Numbered from the stretch's first letter, positions 17,378-27,125 are shown. The stretch: DNA of 64,000 nt from Dinoroseobacter sp. (GCA_017643385.1 JAEPNN010000001.1:310001-374000); one strand, 5' to 3'. Notes: generated by a model from the sequence alone, not told the origin. Made by a program: numbers and translations.

Positions 17378-18676
17378 TCAGCTTTCGCGCATTGCGCGTC
17401 CGAAATATCGTGTGAGGGGCTCAACAAGATAGGACAGAGGTGTTCGATCGCCGGTGCGAAAGAAAACTTCCGCTTCCATACCTGGACGGAGTACATTTTC
17501 TGTCACTTCGGCGGGGTCAAACGGGCGAAGTGCGACCTGCGCGAGGTAGTAAGAAATACCCGTGGCGGGATCGACTAGTGTGTCCGCGGATACTTGGGTT
17601 ACCATGCCGCCAAGATCTTCAAACTTTGTGGCGGCAAGCGCCACCAGACGCACAAACGCCGTTTGCCCTACTGAAACTTCATCTATGTCAGATGGCTTAA
17701 TGTGCACACTGACGCGAAGATCTCGGTCTTGCGGAATGATGACAGCAATAGGGTCGATTGCCCGTAAGACAGAGCTCTCTGAAACCTCGACCAGATCGTG
17801 AAGTCTACCTGCGATAGGGGCGCGTACCGTCATTGTTTCTCGCTGCGTTTCGATTGTTTGAATACGATGAGAAATCTCAGTCTGAGCAACATGCAGATCA
17901 CGCAATTGCACTGCTGCTTCACGGAAATTGTCTGCCTCTAGGGATAGGATCTTCAGATGGATATCGGTTTGACGCCCGTCGAGTTCGATCTTGAGGTTTG
18001 TGAGTTCAGCGATCTTGACCTCAACAGCTGCCACTTCTCTGCGCAAGGCGAACAGGCGATGCAAAGGAACAAGACCGTCTTCGAGCAGCTGGTTTTGTTG
18101 ATCGATTTCAGTGTTAAGCAATGTCTGCTGATGCTCAAGCGCTGTTATTTGCGTTTCGATCCCATGTATTTGTGCGCGGTTTTGGTTTTTACGATGACGA
18201 AGTTGATCTAGTTCTAACCGGCGTGCATTGCGCGTTGCCTCATGAAGGTTTCGCTGTGCATCCAAAGTTTCGCGAACCACTTGGTTCGATACTGCCTCCC
18301 GCACGAGCCAATCGGGGAAACTGATTTGATCGCTTGCATCGCGTATTGCGATAGCGCGCGCATATCGAGCGGCGATTTCGTGGTGTTGCGAGCGCAAAAT
18401 CGAAAGCTCAGCATTCAAATCCGTGGTATCCAAGGAGATCAGAGCTTCCCCTGCTTCGACCAAATCCCCGTCGCGGACATGAACTCGATCGATTTGTCCA
18501 CCAACCAGGTGCTGTACCACGACCCGATTTTGTATCGTCTCCAAACGACCAGTGCCCAGTATTGCACCAGCGATCAATGCATTACCTGCCCATCCACCAA
18601 ATACAGTTAGTAGGATCAGGACCGTCAAAGCCCCAATATAGATTGTCCTGTACGTGTTTAACTTCGGTGGGGTCAT
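17378..18676 (-). CDS. HlyD-family type I secretion periplasmic adaptor
   Basis: The membrane fusion subunit of a type I secretion system, linking the inner-membrane ABC exporter to an outer-membrane TolC channel. 432 residues: one N-terminal membrane helix (about 10-38), a biotinyl-lipoyl half-motif (VVVQHLVGGQIDRVHVRDGD), a long coiled coil (about 130-290; IETQITALEHQQTLLNTEID), then the second lipoyl half and beta-barrel (TVRAPIAGRLHDL, VLRPGMEAEVFFRTGDRT). It overlaps the ABC gene by 4 nt. No TolC or RTX substrate gene is adjacent. Confidence 0.92.
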   Translation of the reverse strand: MTPPKLNTYRTIYIGALTVLILLTVFGGWAGNALIAGAILGTGRLETIQNRVVVQHLVGGQIDRVHVRDGDLVEAGEALISLDTTDLNAELSILRSQHHEIAARYARAIAIRDASDQISFPDWLVREAVSNQVVRETLDAQRNLHEATRNARRLELDQLRHRKNQNRAQIHGIETQITALEHQQTLLNTEIDQQNQLLEDGLVPLHRLFALRREVAAVEVKIAELTNLKIELDGRQTDIHLKILSLEADNFREAAVQLRDLHVAQTEISHRIQTIETQRETMTVRAPIAGRLHDLVEVSESSVLRAIDPIAVIIPQDRDLRVSVHIKPSDIDEVSVGQTAFVRLVALAATKFEDLGGMVTQVSADTLVDPATGISYYLAQVALRPFDPAEVTENVLRPGMEAEVFFRTGDRTPLSYLVEPLTRYFGRAMRES

Positions 18677-20382
18677 GCGACCCCGGCAACTGCTGCACCC
18701 CGTTGGATTTCTGCGTGGTTCAACACCGTTGCTCGCAAAACCTCATCCCGGGGGCCATAGGCTTTCCTAATCCCGTGTTCGAGCATCAGCAATTTATCGC
18801 AGAATTGGATCGCTGCAGGTCTGTGTGCCATGATTAGAACCGTCACGCCGGCTTCTTTTGCAGCTTTTATCGCATTGTTCAGGGCGACGGATCCGTCGTT
18901 ATCAAGATTAGAATTAGGTTCATCCAAAACCAGTAAGAACGGATCGCCGTATAGAGCCCGCGCCAGTCCGATCCGCTGGATTTGGCCGCCGGACAGACGC
19001 GCATTTTGCATACTTATGTGGGTGTCATATCCCTGCGGAAGACGCAAAATCATCTCATGTGCATCCGCTGCGCGCGCGGCCTTTTCCACGTCCTGATAAG
19101 ACGGTTCCAACGAAAGGCGGGCTATGTTTTCTCTGACCGTTCCATCAAAGATATGAACCGATTGAGGCAGGTACCCGATGTGCGTTCCGAGGGTGTCGGG
19201 ATCGAATTGGCTCAGCGAAACACCATCAAGACGCACGTTCCCAGAAACGGGTTGCCAAAACCCGGTTAGCACCCTCGCGAGAGATGTTTTTCCCGCCCCA
19301 GATGCACCGATGACGCCCAAGGCTTCTCCCGGCGCAAGTGAAAAATTGATGAGCCGTAGTGCAACCTTTGTCTCGCCGTGTGGGATTACTGTAAGGTCCT
19401 GCACATCTAAGGTTACTTGTTTTGAAGGCAGCACGGTTGGGCGGGGGTCTTCCTCGCAACCTGCAAGTTGAGCCCGCAGAGATTTGTGCGCTGAAACGCC
19501 CGTTTGAACCACCGTCCAGCCGGCGATTATCTGTTCGATCGGTGCAAGTGCGCGCCCCAACAAAATTGAACCGGCTACGATTGCGCCGCTCGAAATTTCG
19601 TTTTTTAACGCAAGATACGCACCCAATCCCAGCATTGAAGACTGTATAAGCAGCCTGGTTGCTTTCCCGAGCGACCCGAAGATTCCAAGACGGTCAGCGA
19701 GTGAAACGTGATGATGCAATCCAGCCCATCTATGCCTTTGCCATTGAACCTGTGATGCGGGCCGCATTCCGAGGGCAATAATCGTCTCGCTATTGTTGGT
19801 TGCTTGTAGCGCGGTTTTTTCTGCTTCCAAAAAAGAAGCCGCGCTCGATTTCTGCAAAGCCCGTGTGGCGCTCTGGTTCAAGACGGCAACCCCGATCAGG
19901 ATGAATACGCCAATCAATGCGAGTGATCCAAGCCAGGGATGAAAGAGAAATAGCGCGCCAAGAAAGAGCGGGGTCCAGGGCAGGTCCAGTAGTGCCGTCA
20001 TAGCCGGACTTGCAAGAAGGCGTCGCACCGCGTCGATTTCCACGACACCAGTTGATGTTTGATGTCGGAGTACCGATTGAAAAGCTGGAGCGTCAGAAGC
20101 GATTTGGAATTGGCTCCCTACGCGCACCAGCACACGGAAGCGCACATAATCTAACACGCTCAGAATAGAGTATAAGAAGCATGCAATCAGAGTGAGCGAT
20201 AAAAGCGTCTCTTCGGACCCAGAGGTTAGAACCCGATCATAGATCTGAAGCATATATACCGGGCTAGTGAGCATTAATATGTTGATAAAGAGCGAGAAAA
20301 AAAAAGCAGCTCCTACCCAGCGGTAGAGTTGTCTTTGAAAAAGACCGCAAGCAGATGTCGTAATCGGGTTTGGTGATGCCAT
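18673..20382 (-). CDS. Type I secretion ABC permease/ATPase, PrtD-like
   Basis: A 569-residue fused exporter: six-helix membrane domain (about residues 20-320, starting FFFSLFINILMLTSPVYMLQ) and a C-terminal ATPase with Walker A GASGAGKTS near 360, Q-loop YLPQSVHIFDGT, signature LSGGQIQRIGLARAL and Walker B FLLVLDEPNSNLD. There is no N-terminal C39 peptidase or CLD domain, as in PrtD/RsaD-type exporters of uncleaved RTX proteins. The cargo is not encoded nearby. It is the first gene of the pair and is divergent from mlaA. Confidence 0.93.
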   Translation of the reverse strand: MASPNPITTSACGLFQRQLYRWVGAAFFFSLFINILMLTSPVYMLQIYDRVLTSGSEETLLSLTLIACFLYSILSVLDYVRFRVLVRVGSQFQIASDAPAFQSVLRHQTSTGVVEIDAVRRLLASPAMTALLDLPWTPLFLGALFLFHPWLGSLALIGVFILIGVAVLNQSATRALQKSSAASFLEAEKTALQATNNSETIIALGMRPASQVQWQRHRWAGLHHHVSLADRLGIFGSLGKATRLLIQSSMLGLGAYLALKNEISSGAIVAGSILLGRALAPIEQIIAGWTVVQTGVSAHKSLRAQLAGCEEDPRPTVLPSKQVTLDVQDLTVIPHGETKVALRLINFSLAPGEALGVIGASGAGKTSLARVLTGFWQPVSGNVRLDGVSLSQFDPDTLGTHIGYLPQSVHIFDGTVRENIARLSLEPSYQDVEKAARAADAHEMILRLPQGYDTHISMQNARLSGGQIQRIGLARALYGDPFLLVLDEPNSNLDNDGSVALNNAIKAAKEAGVTVLIMAHRPAAIQFCDKLLMLEHGIRKAYGPRDEVLRATVLNHAEIQRGAAVAGVA

Positions 20383-20534
20383 AGCACGCTGCTTTGTTGC
20401 GAAAATGCCGCGATTAGGTCGTGATTTGGCCGTCTGTATTGCCTAGCGACCATTTAGAGCGGTTCTCGATTGGTATTCTGAAGCCAGATGTCTAATTGAT
20501 CCTTAAGGCGAGAAACAAAATCGAAGCGTGCCCA

Positions 20535-21305
20535 GTGTCGAAAGTTAGTTCAAATTTCCGGTTCTTGTTGCTTGCTAGTGTTATCGCGCTCGCTGGCTGT
20601 GGATCTGCTGTGACGCGTGACATCTCATATGACCCACTCGAAGGACTAAACCGGGTGACGCATGGGCTGAACAAGGCCGCCGATGCAGTTGCGCTTCGCC
20701 CTGCGAGTTCGGTTTACGCAGCCGTGACACCCGATATCGTAGAGCGCAGCGTCTACAACTTCTCAGAAAACCTCGACCATCCGTTGCGCGTTGTTAATAG
20801 CGTTTTGCAAGGTCGACCCTATGATGCCGGTCGTAATTTCACGCGGTTTTTGGTGAACTCCACGTTCGGGCTTGGTGGCTTGTTTGACCCAGCAAGTGAC
20901 ATGGGTTTTGAAAATGTCTCCACGGATTTCGGCGAGACCTTGTATGTTTGGGGCGCCGGTGAAGGGGCGTATGTTGAATTGCCATTCTTTGGCACCTCAA
21001 ACGTGCGTGATACGATCGGGCGCGCCGCCGACACAATGTTGAACCCTACCCGGTTGGTAAACTTGACCGAAACCGAAACGCGTATACGCGGCGGTGTTCG
21101 TGTCGCAGATCTTCTCGGCCGGCGATCTGACGCCGCTCCGTTCCTTGATCCGTTGCTTTACGAAAGCACGGACAGTTATGTTGCGATCAGAAACGCGTCG
21201 AAGCAGGCGCGTCGTGCCGAGCTAGGCGATACCGATGCCGACATAGGATTGGACCCCTTCGATGATCCGTTTGACGACCCCTTCGATGACCCAGTTTCGC
21301 CCTAG
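20535..21305 (+). CDS. mlaA: MlaA/VacJ family outer-membrane lipoprotein
   Basis: Outer-membrane lipoprotein that removes mislocalised phospholipids from the outer leaflet and passes them to MlaC. A GTG at 20535 gives 256 residues with a 22-residue lipoprotein signal (LLLASVIALAGC); a TTG at 20496 is possible but makes an unusually long n-region. Family segments: DPLEGLNRVTHGLNKAAD, SENLDHPLRVVNSVLQG, GRNFTRFLVNSTFGLGGLFD and FGETLYVWGAGEGAYVELP. The C-terminus carries an unusual acidic repeat DPFDDPFDDPFDDP encoded by a 24-nt tandem duplication that also contains the candidate mlaC starts. Confidence 0.92.
   Translation: MSKVSSNFRFLLLASVIALAGCGSAVTRDISYDPLEGLNRVTHGLNKAADAVALRPASSVYAAVTPDIVERSVYNFSENLDHPLRVVNSVLQGRPYDAGRNFTRFLVNSTFGLGGLFDPASDMGFENVSTDFGETLYVWGAGEGAYVELPFFGTSNVRDTIGRAADTMLNPTRLVNLTETETRIRGGVRVADLLGRRSDAAPFLDPLLYESTDSYVAIRNASKQARRAELGDTDADIGLDPFDDPFDDPFDDPVSP
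21252..21299 (+). repeat. 24-nt tandem duplication at the mlaA/mlaC junction
   Basis: Two consecutive 24-nt units (21252-21275 and 21276-21299). The first 14 bases, GACCCCTTCGATGA, are identical in both. The rest is partly diverged. In the mlaA frame they encode acidic DPFD-type repeats; in the mlaC frame each unit supplies one candidate ATG (21262 and 21286). Confidence 0.8.
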
Positions 21306-21882
21306 CAGGCGCACCTTGCTCGCGAGTGTTTGCGCGCTCGCACTTATGCCTCGATCTGCATTTGCTCTGACAACAGAGCAAGCTTCGGCATTAGTTGATC
21401 AAGTGGTTACCGACATCAATCGGGTGATTGCGAGTGGGAAATCCGGGAACTCCCTGTATCGCGACTTTGAAGCCATCTTTGCGCGTTATGCGGACACGGC
21501 GGTGATTGCGCGTTCGGTTTTGGGTGCTGATTGGCGATCTATCAATGACGCTCAGCGTCGGAGCTTCACAGCGGCCTTTCAGGGCTACATGGCTCGAAAA
21601 TACGGACGACAGTTTCGGGAGTTTCAGGGCAGCCGCATTGAAGTTTCGGGTGCAACCACAGTTAATCGATACGTTGAGGTTTCTGCCCGTGCAATTCGGT
21701 CTGGTAGGTCCAGTGTCGATATAACTTTCCTGATCGCGGATCGTGGCGGACGTAGTCGGTTTTTCGACCTAAGGATCGAGGGTATCAGCCTTGCGCGCAC
21801 AGAGCGTGACGAGATTGGAGCCATGCTTGACGCACGTCGCGGAAATATCGATCAGTTGATCGTTGATCTACAGACGATTTAA
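21286..21882 (+). CDS. mlaC: MlaC family phospholipid-binding protein
   Basis: Periplasmic carrier (Tgt2/MlaC, ABC-type auxiliary) that ferries phospholipid between MlaA and the inner-membrane MlaFEDB transporter. From ATG 21286 it is 198 residues: signal peptide with SRRTLLA followed by a hydrophobic core and an SAFA cleavage region; the twin arginine hints at Tat export but is not proof. The mature part shows FEAIFARYADTAVIARSVLG, FTAAFQGYMARKYGRQF and VDITFLIADRGGRSRFFDL. An ATG at 21262 in an identical repeat context would add 8 residues. It overlaps mlaA by 20 nt and the convergent FMN reductase by 4 nt. mlaF, mlaE and mlaD are not in the window. Confidence 0.87.
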   Translation: MTQFRPSRRTLLASVCALALMPRSAFALTTEQASALVDQVVTDINRVIASGKSGNSLYRDFEAIFARYADTAVIARSVLGADWRSINDAQRRSFTAAFQGYMARKYGRQFREFQGSRIEVSGATTVNRYVEVSARAIRSGRSSVDITFLIADRGGRSRFFDLRIEGISLARTERDEIGAMLDARRGNIDQLIVDLQTI

Positions 21883-22433
21883 GACCTTTCCAGTTTTGGA
21901 AGCCCAGCCGTTTCACGAAGCTCGTCCATGAGGGTCGTCAGGCTGTTTAAATACCGTTCATCCGTGAGTTTTCCGCTTTGATCGAAAGCCTTAGCAGGTG
22001 CAGCGACCAAAAGCTCGCCTTGAAGAAGCTTTGTGCGAAATGGTGTCATTGCGAGGCGTAGGGCGTAGCTTGCGCGCGCGCCGCCTGATCGTCCCGCCGC
22101 CGCTGAGATCAACGCAACCGGTTTGCCGGCCCAAGGGCGACCCTCTACTCGGCTGACCCAATCCAGGGCATTTTTCAGGACGCCTGACAGACTTTGATTA
22201 TATTCTGGTGTTGCAACAACGATTGCATCTGCGGACATGATTTGCTCCGCCAGCAAGCGAACCGCATCTGGTATGCCAGCTTCATCTTCAACATCACCAT
22301 CATATAGGGGCAGGTTTATGTCAGCTTCTGTAAGTTTTAACGGGCCGAACAACCGGCCGGCTTCAAGGACAAGTTTGCGGTTGTAGGATGCTTTCCTCAG
22401 TGATCCGGAAATACCTAAAAAATTGCCTGCCAT
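21879..22433 (-). CDS. NADPH-dependent FMN reductase / quinone reductase
   Basis: A 184-residue flavodoxin-like reductase. FMN-phosphate loop GISGSLRKASYNRKL is at residues 7-21 and the second FMN motif ATPEYNQSLSGVLKNALDW near 80-98, typical of the ChrR/YieF and NQR group that reduces quinones, azo compounds or chromate by two electrons. The natural substrate is unknown. It ends inside the last codons of convergent mlaC. Upstream of its start lies the 0.7 kb gene-poor gap. Confidence 0.9.
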   Translation of the reverse strand: MAGNFLGISGSLRKASYNRKLVLEAGRLFGPLKLTEADINLPLYDGDVEDEAGIPDAVRLLAEQIMSADAIVVATPEYNQSLSGVLKNALDWVSRVEGRPWAGKPVALISAAAGRSGGARASYALRLAMTPFRTKLLQGELLVAAPAKAFDQSGKLTDERYLNSLTTLMDELRETAGLPKLERS

Positions 22434-23128
22434 CCATAGTGCTCCAATTACCCTTTCGAACAGGTAACACTTTGATTGGCAGATTCAATTGTAGCAGAAG
22501 CTTATGCATCGCTGAATTCCAGAAGTTGCGTCAAGACTGCATTGCCCTTCGCAAGATCAGAAAGATAGACCTTGTCCGATTCTGCATAAAATACGGCTAA
22601 TGCTTATCTAGGTGCGCTGCGGAAGCGGCGATGATCAATGATGGGACACGCGCTCTCTCCGCCACAGAAGCATTCAGCAAATGGAGCGCCGACTTCAAAT
22701 GTTCGAGCAACGTTACCAATCCAGATTTCACATGAAGGGCGATTGAATATAACGCCACCATTCCTTCCTCTGACAGTATTCAGGAACCCGGATTGACTGA
22801 GCTTGTGAACTTATAACACCCAAGTCATTTTCAGATGCGTTACAGGCGCTCTCGATCTCCGCTTTCTGCACCAAGCGATCCGTGTGCACGGTACAAAACA
22901 TAAGACTACGCATGGCCAAATTGGTTCGCATCGTTAATCGCTTCAAAGTTATGCTCCGGGGCGGATGCGAGCGCGTTTGGGGAGTGACGCATGGGTTGGC
23001 GGAAAGCGTGTTTGTTGTTCCGAAATAAAGACCTATCCCCGATTTCACTACTAAATTGCCGAGCGTGAAACCGAAATGCACCTTTGAAAAAATATGCAAA
23101 GCTATTGAGGCTCACGCCAATCAAGCGT
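22434..23128. other. Gene-free spacer of about 0.7 kb
   Basis: Between the FMN reductase start and the glpR stop. Open frames here (for example 22388-22600 plus, 22728-23099 minus, 22906-23175 minus) have no ribosome site, no recognisable motif and unlikely composition. Translating all frames gives short fragments interrupted by stops. It could be a decayed gene or hold an unannotated RNA, but I see no positive evidence for either. Confidence 0.6.
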
Positions 23129-23890
23129 CTATGCGGCAAGCCGTACATCGGTATGCCAATCTGAAATTCTTTCATTCAGAATATTCGGGAGCTCAAGATC
23201 TGTAATGAACAGATCGATCTGAGATAAAGATCCAATTTTAACAGGTGCTTGGCGATTAAATTTTGAAGCGTCTGCAACAAGAACTGATTTTCTGGCTTGT
23301 GTGCTAGCCGCTCGACTAACCTGTACCTCGCGGAAGTCAAAATCCAGAAAGTCTCCAGATAGATCCAAGGCCGAGGCGGACAAAAATGCAAAGTCAGGTT
23401 TGAACTGACGAAGGAAGGCGACAGTTTGCTCGCCAACCAAGCCCGCATCGGAGCGCCTTAGAACGCCGCCAGCAACAATAACCTCAGCAGAAGGATTATC
23501 GGCTAAAATGGTCGCCGCTCTTAGATTGTTGGTGATCACCATTAGACCGTCGTGCTGCAGCAGTGCCTCCGCGACAGCTTCGGTCGACGTCCCAATATCG
23601 AGGTAAAGTGACGCGCGATCGGGAACCAGGCTTGCGGCAACACGCGCGATTTTTTCTTTGGCGTCTGCATTCAATACGCGTCGATCGTCATAACCGATAT
23701 TGGCAACGCTCGATCTGGGCACAGCGCCCCCGTGCGTCCGCGTCAGCAAGCCGGCGTTTTCCATGTCTGAAAGATCCCGCCGAATTGTTTGGACGGTCAC
23801 GGCATACCTGTGTGCCAACTTATCCGTCGAAACGCGACCTGTAGCGCGAAGGTCTGACAGTATTTTTGTGCGTCGACTGCTCTCAAACAT
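23129..23890 (-). CDS. glpR: DeoR/GlpR family transcriptional repressor
   Basis: A 253-residue DeoR-type regulator. The N-terminal helix-turn-helix is LAHRYAVTVQTIRRDLSDME with the family wing GLLTRTHGGAV; the C-terminal sugar-phosphate-binding domain has YLDIGTSTEAVAEAL, ITNNLRAATILADN and KSVLVADASKFNRQ. It diverges from glpD, so it is probably the glycerol-3-phosphate-responsive repressor of glpDK; the gene symbol rests on that context. CGAAA-type half sites occur in the 85-bp shared promoter region. Confidence 0.88.
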   Translation of the reverse strand: MFESSRRTKILSDLRATGRVSTDKLAHRYAVTVQTIRRDLSDMENAGLLTRTHGGAVPRSSVANIGYDDRRVLNADAKEKIARVAASLVPDRASLYLDIGTSTEAVAEALLQHDGLMVITNNLRAATILADNPSAEVIVAGGVLRRSDAGLVGEQTVAFLRQFKPDFAFLSASALDLSGDFLDFDFREVQVSRAASTQARKSVLVADASKFNRQAPVKIGSLSQIDLFITDLELPNILNERISDWHTDVRLAA

Positions 23891-23900
23891 ATTCCCTCAC

Positions 23901-23950
23901 TTTCGAAACGAACATAAGGCGCGCCATTAGATGTGCAAAGCGAAAATGAT
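23901..23950. promoter_or_regulatory. Candidate GlpR operator region between glpR and glpD
   Basis: TTTCGAAA palindrome at 23901-23908 overlapping CGAAACGAAC at 23904-23913, plus a related CGAAAATGAT at 23941-23950, spaced 37 bp apart. DeoR-type repressors bind repeated half sites of this sort; the assignment is inference from position between the divergent genes. Confidence 0.35.
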
Positions 23951-23975
23951 AAAATAAATACAAAGGAGAATAGCG

Positions 23976-25523
23976 ATGGCAGATTTTGACCTGTTTGTGA
24001 TTGGCGGCGGCATCAATGGCGTAGGCATAGCGCGCGATGCGGCGGGGCGGGGGCTTAAGGTTGGTCTTGCAGAACAGGGTGATTTGGCCGGAGCGACCTC
24101 CAGTGCGTCTACCAAGCTGTTCCACGGCGGGTTGCGCTATTTGGAATTCTTCAAGTTTCGACTCGTAAAAGAAAGCCTGATTGAACGGGAGGTTTTGCTC
24201 AAAGCGATGCCACATATCAGTTGGCCCATGCGCTTTATTCTTCCGTTTCATAAAGATATGAGGTTCGAGACATCGACACCAACGTCCCGATTATTGAATA
24301 GTGTGATGCCATGGATGAAAGGCCGTAGACCTTCGTGGCTTATCCGTTTGGGCCTGTTTTTGTATGATACTCTTGGTGGTAGAGAAATCTTACCCGGGAC
24401 GAGCACACTCAAGCTTAGGCAGTCTCCGGAGGGGTTCCCCCTGAAGCAAAAGTTTGAGAAAGCATACGAATATTCGGACTGTTGGATCGAAGATTCGCGG
24501 CTTGTTGTGCTCAACGCCCGCGATGCCGAACTGCGAGGCGCAGAAGTTTCGGTTCGAACAAAGGTGCTGAGCGGCGAGCGATCTGACGGTGTTTGGCGGT
24601 TAGATCTTAGCGATGGGCGAACTGTGACGGCAAAAGTTGTTGTGAATGCCGGGGGTCCTTGGGTCGAAGATGTTCTGAAAGGTGTACTGCGCAGGAATGC
24701 GCGAGAAGGTGTCCGTTTGGTTCGCGGCTCGCATATCGTTGTCCCGAAGCTCTTTGACCACGACAAGTGCTACTTCTTTCAAGGTGAGGATGGCCGAATT
24801 ATTTTCGCAATTCCTTATGAGACCGATTTTACACTCATTGGCACCACCGATCAGGAACATAGCGAGCTTGGTGAAGCGCCAGTTTGCACGCCCGATGAAC
24901 AGCAGTATCTCTGCGATTTCGCATCTGATTATTTCGAACAGCCAGTAACGCGCGCGCAGATCGTCTGGACCTATTCCGGTGTTCGCCCGCTTTATGACGA
25001 TGGTGCAAGCAGCGCGACCGAAGCTACCCGAGACTACGTACTGTCCATGGATACTCAGGGCGCACCATTACTCAACGTATTCGGAGGAAAGATCACGACT
25101 TATCGTCGCTTGGCAGAAGCGGCGCTGGAAAAGCTGCAGCCGCATTTGCAAATGGACGGACCATGGACCGCGGGTGTTGCGCTTCCGGGAGGGGATTTTA
25201 AAGTTTCTGAAGTGGCTGAACTGATCGACAAACTGCAGCGTGATTATGAATTTCTCGATGAGCGTTGGGCTAAACGCCTTATTCGTGCATACGGGACTGA
25301 AGCTTGGACAGTACTTGGGCAGGCACGCACCGCTGATGATCTCGGCAAAGACTTTGGAGCCAATCTAACGGAGGCCGAAGTAATTTGGCTTCGCAAAGAG
25401 GAATATGCGCGTGCAGCCGAAGATGTGGTTTGGCGTAGATCGAAACTGGGACTACGGATGTCGGCAGGAGAGATTGCGGCCCTTGATGCGTGGTTTGAGG
25501 CGCACAGCAAAGTTGCGGCGTAG
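23976..25523 (+). CDS. glpD: Aerobic glycerol-3-phosphate dehydrogenase
   Basis: FAD enzyme at the inner face of the inner membrane that oxidises sn-glycerol-3-phosphate to dihydroxyacetone phosphate and feeds electrons to ubiquinone. 515 residues. FAD fold [20 protein letters not shown] at 6-25, then [18 protein letters not shown] near 47-64; GGPWVEDVL and the C-terminal [18 protein letters not shown] are also family hallmarks. AAAGGAG lies 8 nt before the ATG. It is followed 44 nt later by glpK, and glpR is divergent. Confidence 0.96.
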   Translation: MADFDLFVIGGGINGVGIARDAAGRGLKVGLAEQGDLAGATSSASTKLFHGGLRYLEFFKFRLVKESLIEREVLLKAMPHISWPMRFILPFHKDMRFETSTPTSRLLNSVMPWMKGRRPSWLIRLGLFLYDTLGGREILPGTSTLKLRQSPEGFPLKQKFEKAYEYSDCWIEDSRLVVLNARDAELRGAEVSVRTKVLSGERSDGVWRLDLSDGRTVTAKVVVNAGGPWVEDVLKGVLRRNAREGVRLVRGSHIVVPKLFDHDKCYFFQGEDGRIIFAIPYETDFTLIGTTDQEHSELGEAPVCTPDEQQYLCDFASDYFEQPVTRAQIVWTYSGVRPLYDDGASSATEATRDYVLSMDTQGAPLLNVFGGKITTYRRLAEAALEKLQPHLQMDGPWTAGVALPGGDFKVSEVAELIDKLQRDYEFLDERWAKRLIRAYGTEAWTVLGQARTADDLGKDFGANLTEAEVIWLRKEEYARAAEDVVWRRSKLGLRMSAGEIAALDAWFEAHSKVAA

Positions 25524-25567
25524 CGTCGAAGCAGGCACAAACCAAAAAAGAACAGGGAGGAGCCACC

Positions 25568-27055
25568 ATGACCTATGTGTTGGCGATTGATCAGGGAACA
25601 ACATCGACACGCGCGATGGTGTTTGACGCAAACCTGAAGGTGGCGGGTGTTGCACAGCAGGAGTTCGCTCAGCATTTTCCGCATTCTGGTTGGGTTGAAC
25701 ATGATCCAGAGGACATCTGGCGAACGGTAGAGGAAACCTGCAAGGAAGTTCTTGCAACCGTTGGTATTACTGCAGCTGATGTTGCGGCCATCGGCATCAC
25801 CAACCAACGCGAAACAACGCTCGTGTGGGATCGCGAGACCGGCGAAGCAATCCACAACGCAATCGTATGGCAAGATCGTCGTACGGCGCCCTTCTGCGCA
25901 GAGTTAAAGGACGAAGGCTTCGAGGATGAAATCACACATCGGACGGGACTACTTGCTGACCCTTACTTTTCTGGAACGAAGGTTCACTACATCCTGAACA
26001 CCGTTGAAGGTGCCAAGGAAGCTGCAGAAGCAGGACGCCTTGCATTTGGGACCGTCGATAGCTTCCTGATTTGGCGGATGACCGAGGGCGCGTCGCACGT
26101 CACGGATGCAACGAATGCGGCACGGACGATGCTGTACAACATTCGTGATGGTAAATGGGATGATGTTATTTGCCAAAGGCTTGGCATTCCACTTTCCATG
26201 TTGCCGGAAGTTCGTGATTGCGCGTCTGACTTTGGCACAACCTCCCTACTGGGCGGTCAAACACCCATTCTTGGGGTTGCTGGTGATCAACAAGCTGCGA
26301 CGCTCGGACAAGCCTGCTTCCAGCCGGGAATGCTGAAGTCCACATACGGAACAGGCTGCTTTGCGCTCCTGAACACCGGGGATACTTTGGTCAGCAGCAC
26401 AAACCGTCTTTTGGGGACAATCGCCTACCAATTTGACGGAAAACCAACCTATGCGCTGGAGGGCTCGATTTTCAATGCCGGTACAGTTGTTCAATGGCTG
26501 CGCGACGGCGTTGGAATGGTCGAGGCTGCGGATCGCACGGACGCCCTTGCGGAAACTGCTGACCCAGAACAGAACGTGATGATCGTGCCCGCCTTTACAG
26601 GGCTTGGCGCACCGTGGTGGGATCCAAATGCGCGTGGTGCCATGTTTGGCATCACACGGGCAACGGGACCTGCTGAATTTGCTAAAGCGGCATTGGAAAG
26701 TGTCGGGTATCAAACAGCGGACTTAATCCAGGCGATGCAGGCCGACTGGCAGGGCGGGGACGCTGGGCAGGTATTGCGCGTGGATGGCGGCATGACTGCG
26801 AGCAATGCTGCAATGCAGTTTCTTTCTGACATTCTAGGTGCCCAAGTTGATCGGCCTGAGGTGCTCGAAACAACAGCGGTGGGCGCGGCATGGGTCGCCG
26901 GAATGTGGGCAGGCGTTTATCCGCAACCTGAGGAGTTCGCAAAAAGCTGGGCTCTTGAGAAGCGGTTCGAGCCGACGATGGCGCCCGAAACGCGTTCGTC
27001 GAAACTCGCGCAATGGCACTCGGCTGTTGCTGGAACGCAAGCCTTCCAAGGTTAA
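25568..27055 (+). CDS. glpK: Glycerol kinase
   Basis: Phosphorylates glycerol with ATP to glycerol-3-phosphate, supplying GlpD. 495 residues, standard length. FGGY-kinase signatures: [15 protein letters not shown] at 6-20, [11 protein letters not shown] near 43, [18 protein letters not shown] near 78, AIVWQDRRT near 100, and the C-terminal [20 protein letters not shown] near 400. GGGAGGAG precedes the ATG. No glycerol facilitator (glpF) or glycerol-3-phosphate ABC transporter is present in the window. Confidence 0.97.
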   Translation: MTYVLAIDQGTTSTRAMVFDANLKVAGVAQQEFAQHFPHSGWVEHDPEDIWRTVEETCKEVLATVGITAADVAAIGITNQRETTLVWDRETGEAIHNAIVWQDRRTAPFCAELKDEGFEDEITHRTGLLADPYFSGTKVHYILNTVEGAKEAAEAGRLAFGTVDSFLIWRMTEGASHVTDATNAARTMLYNIRDGKWDDVICQRLGIPLSMLPEVRDCASDFGTTSLLGGQTPILGVAGDQQAATLGQACFQPGMLKSTYGTGCFALLNTGDTLVSSTNRLLGTIAYQFDGKPTYALEGSIFNAGTVVQWLRDGVGMVEAADRTDALAETADPEQNVMIVPAFTGLGAPWWDPNARGAMFGITRATGPAEFAKAALESVGYQTADLIQAMQADWQGGDAGQVLRVDGGMTASNAAMQFLSDILGAQVDRPEVLETTAVGAAWVAGMWAGVYPQPEEFAKSWALEKRFEPTMAPETRSSKLAQWHSAVAGTQAFQG

Positions 27056-27125
27056 CCGTGACGGATTTAACCGCAACAGTGCTGGTCGCCTTGTCTACTT
27101 CGCGGCGCCAGCTTACATCGCGTGC

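Noticed and set aside
17378-20382. RTX toxin or bacteriocin cluster
   Set aside because: No RTX repeats, leader peptides, immunity gene or TolC nearby; only exporter and adaptor are present.
22728-23099. 123-codon minus-strand ORF in the gene-free gap
   Set aside because: No ribosome site, no recognisable motif, no operon context; composition looks random. Kept as non-coding.
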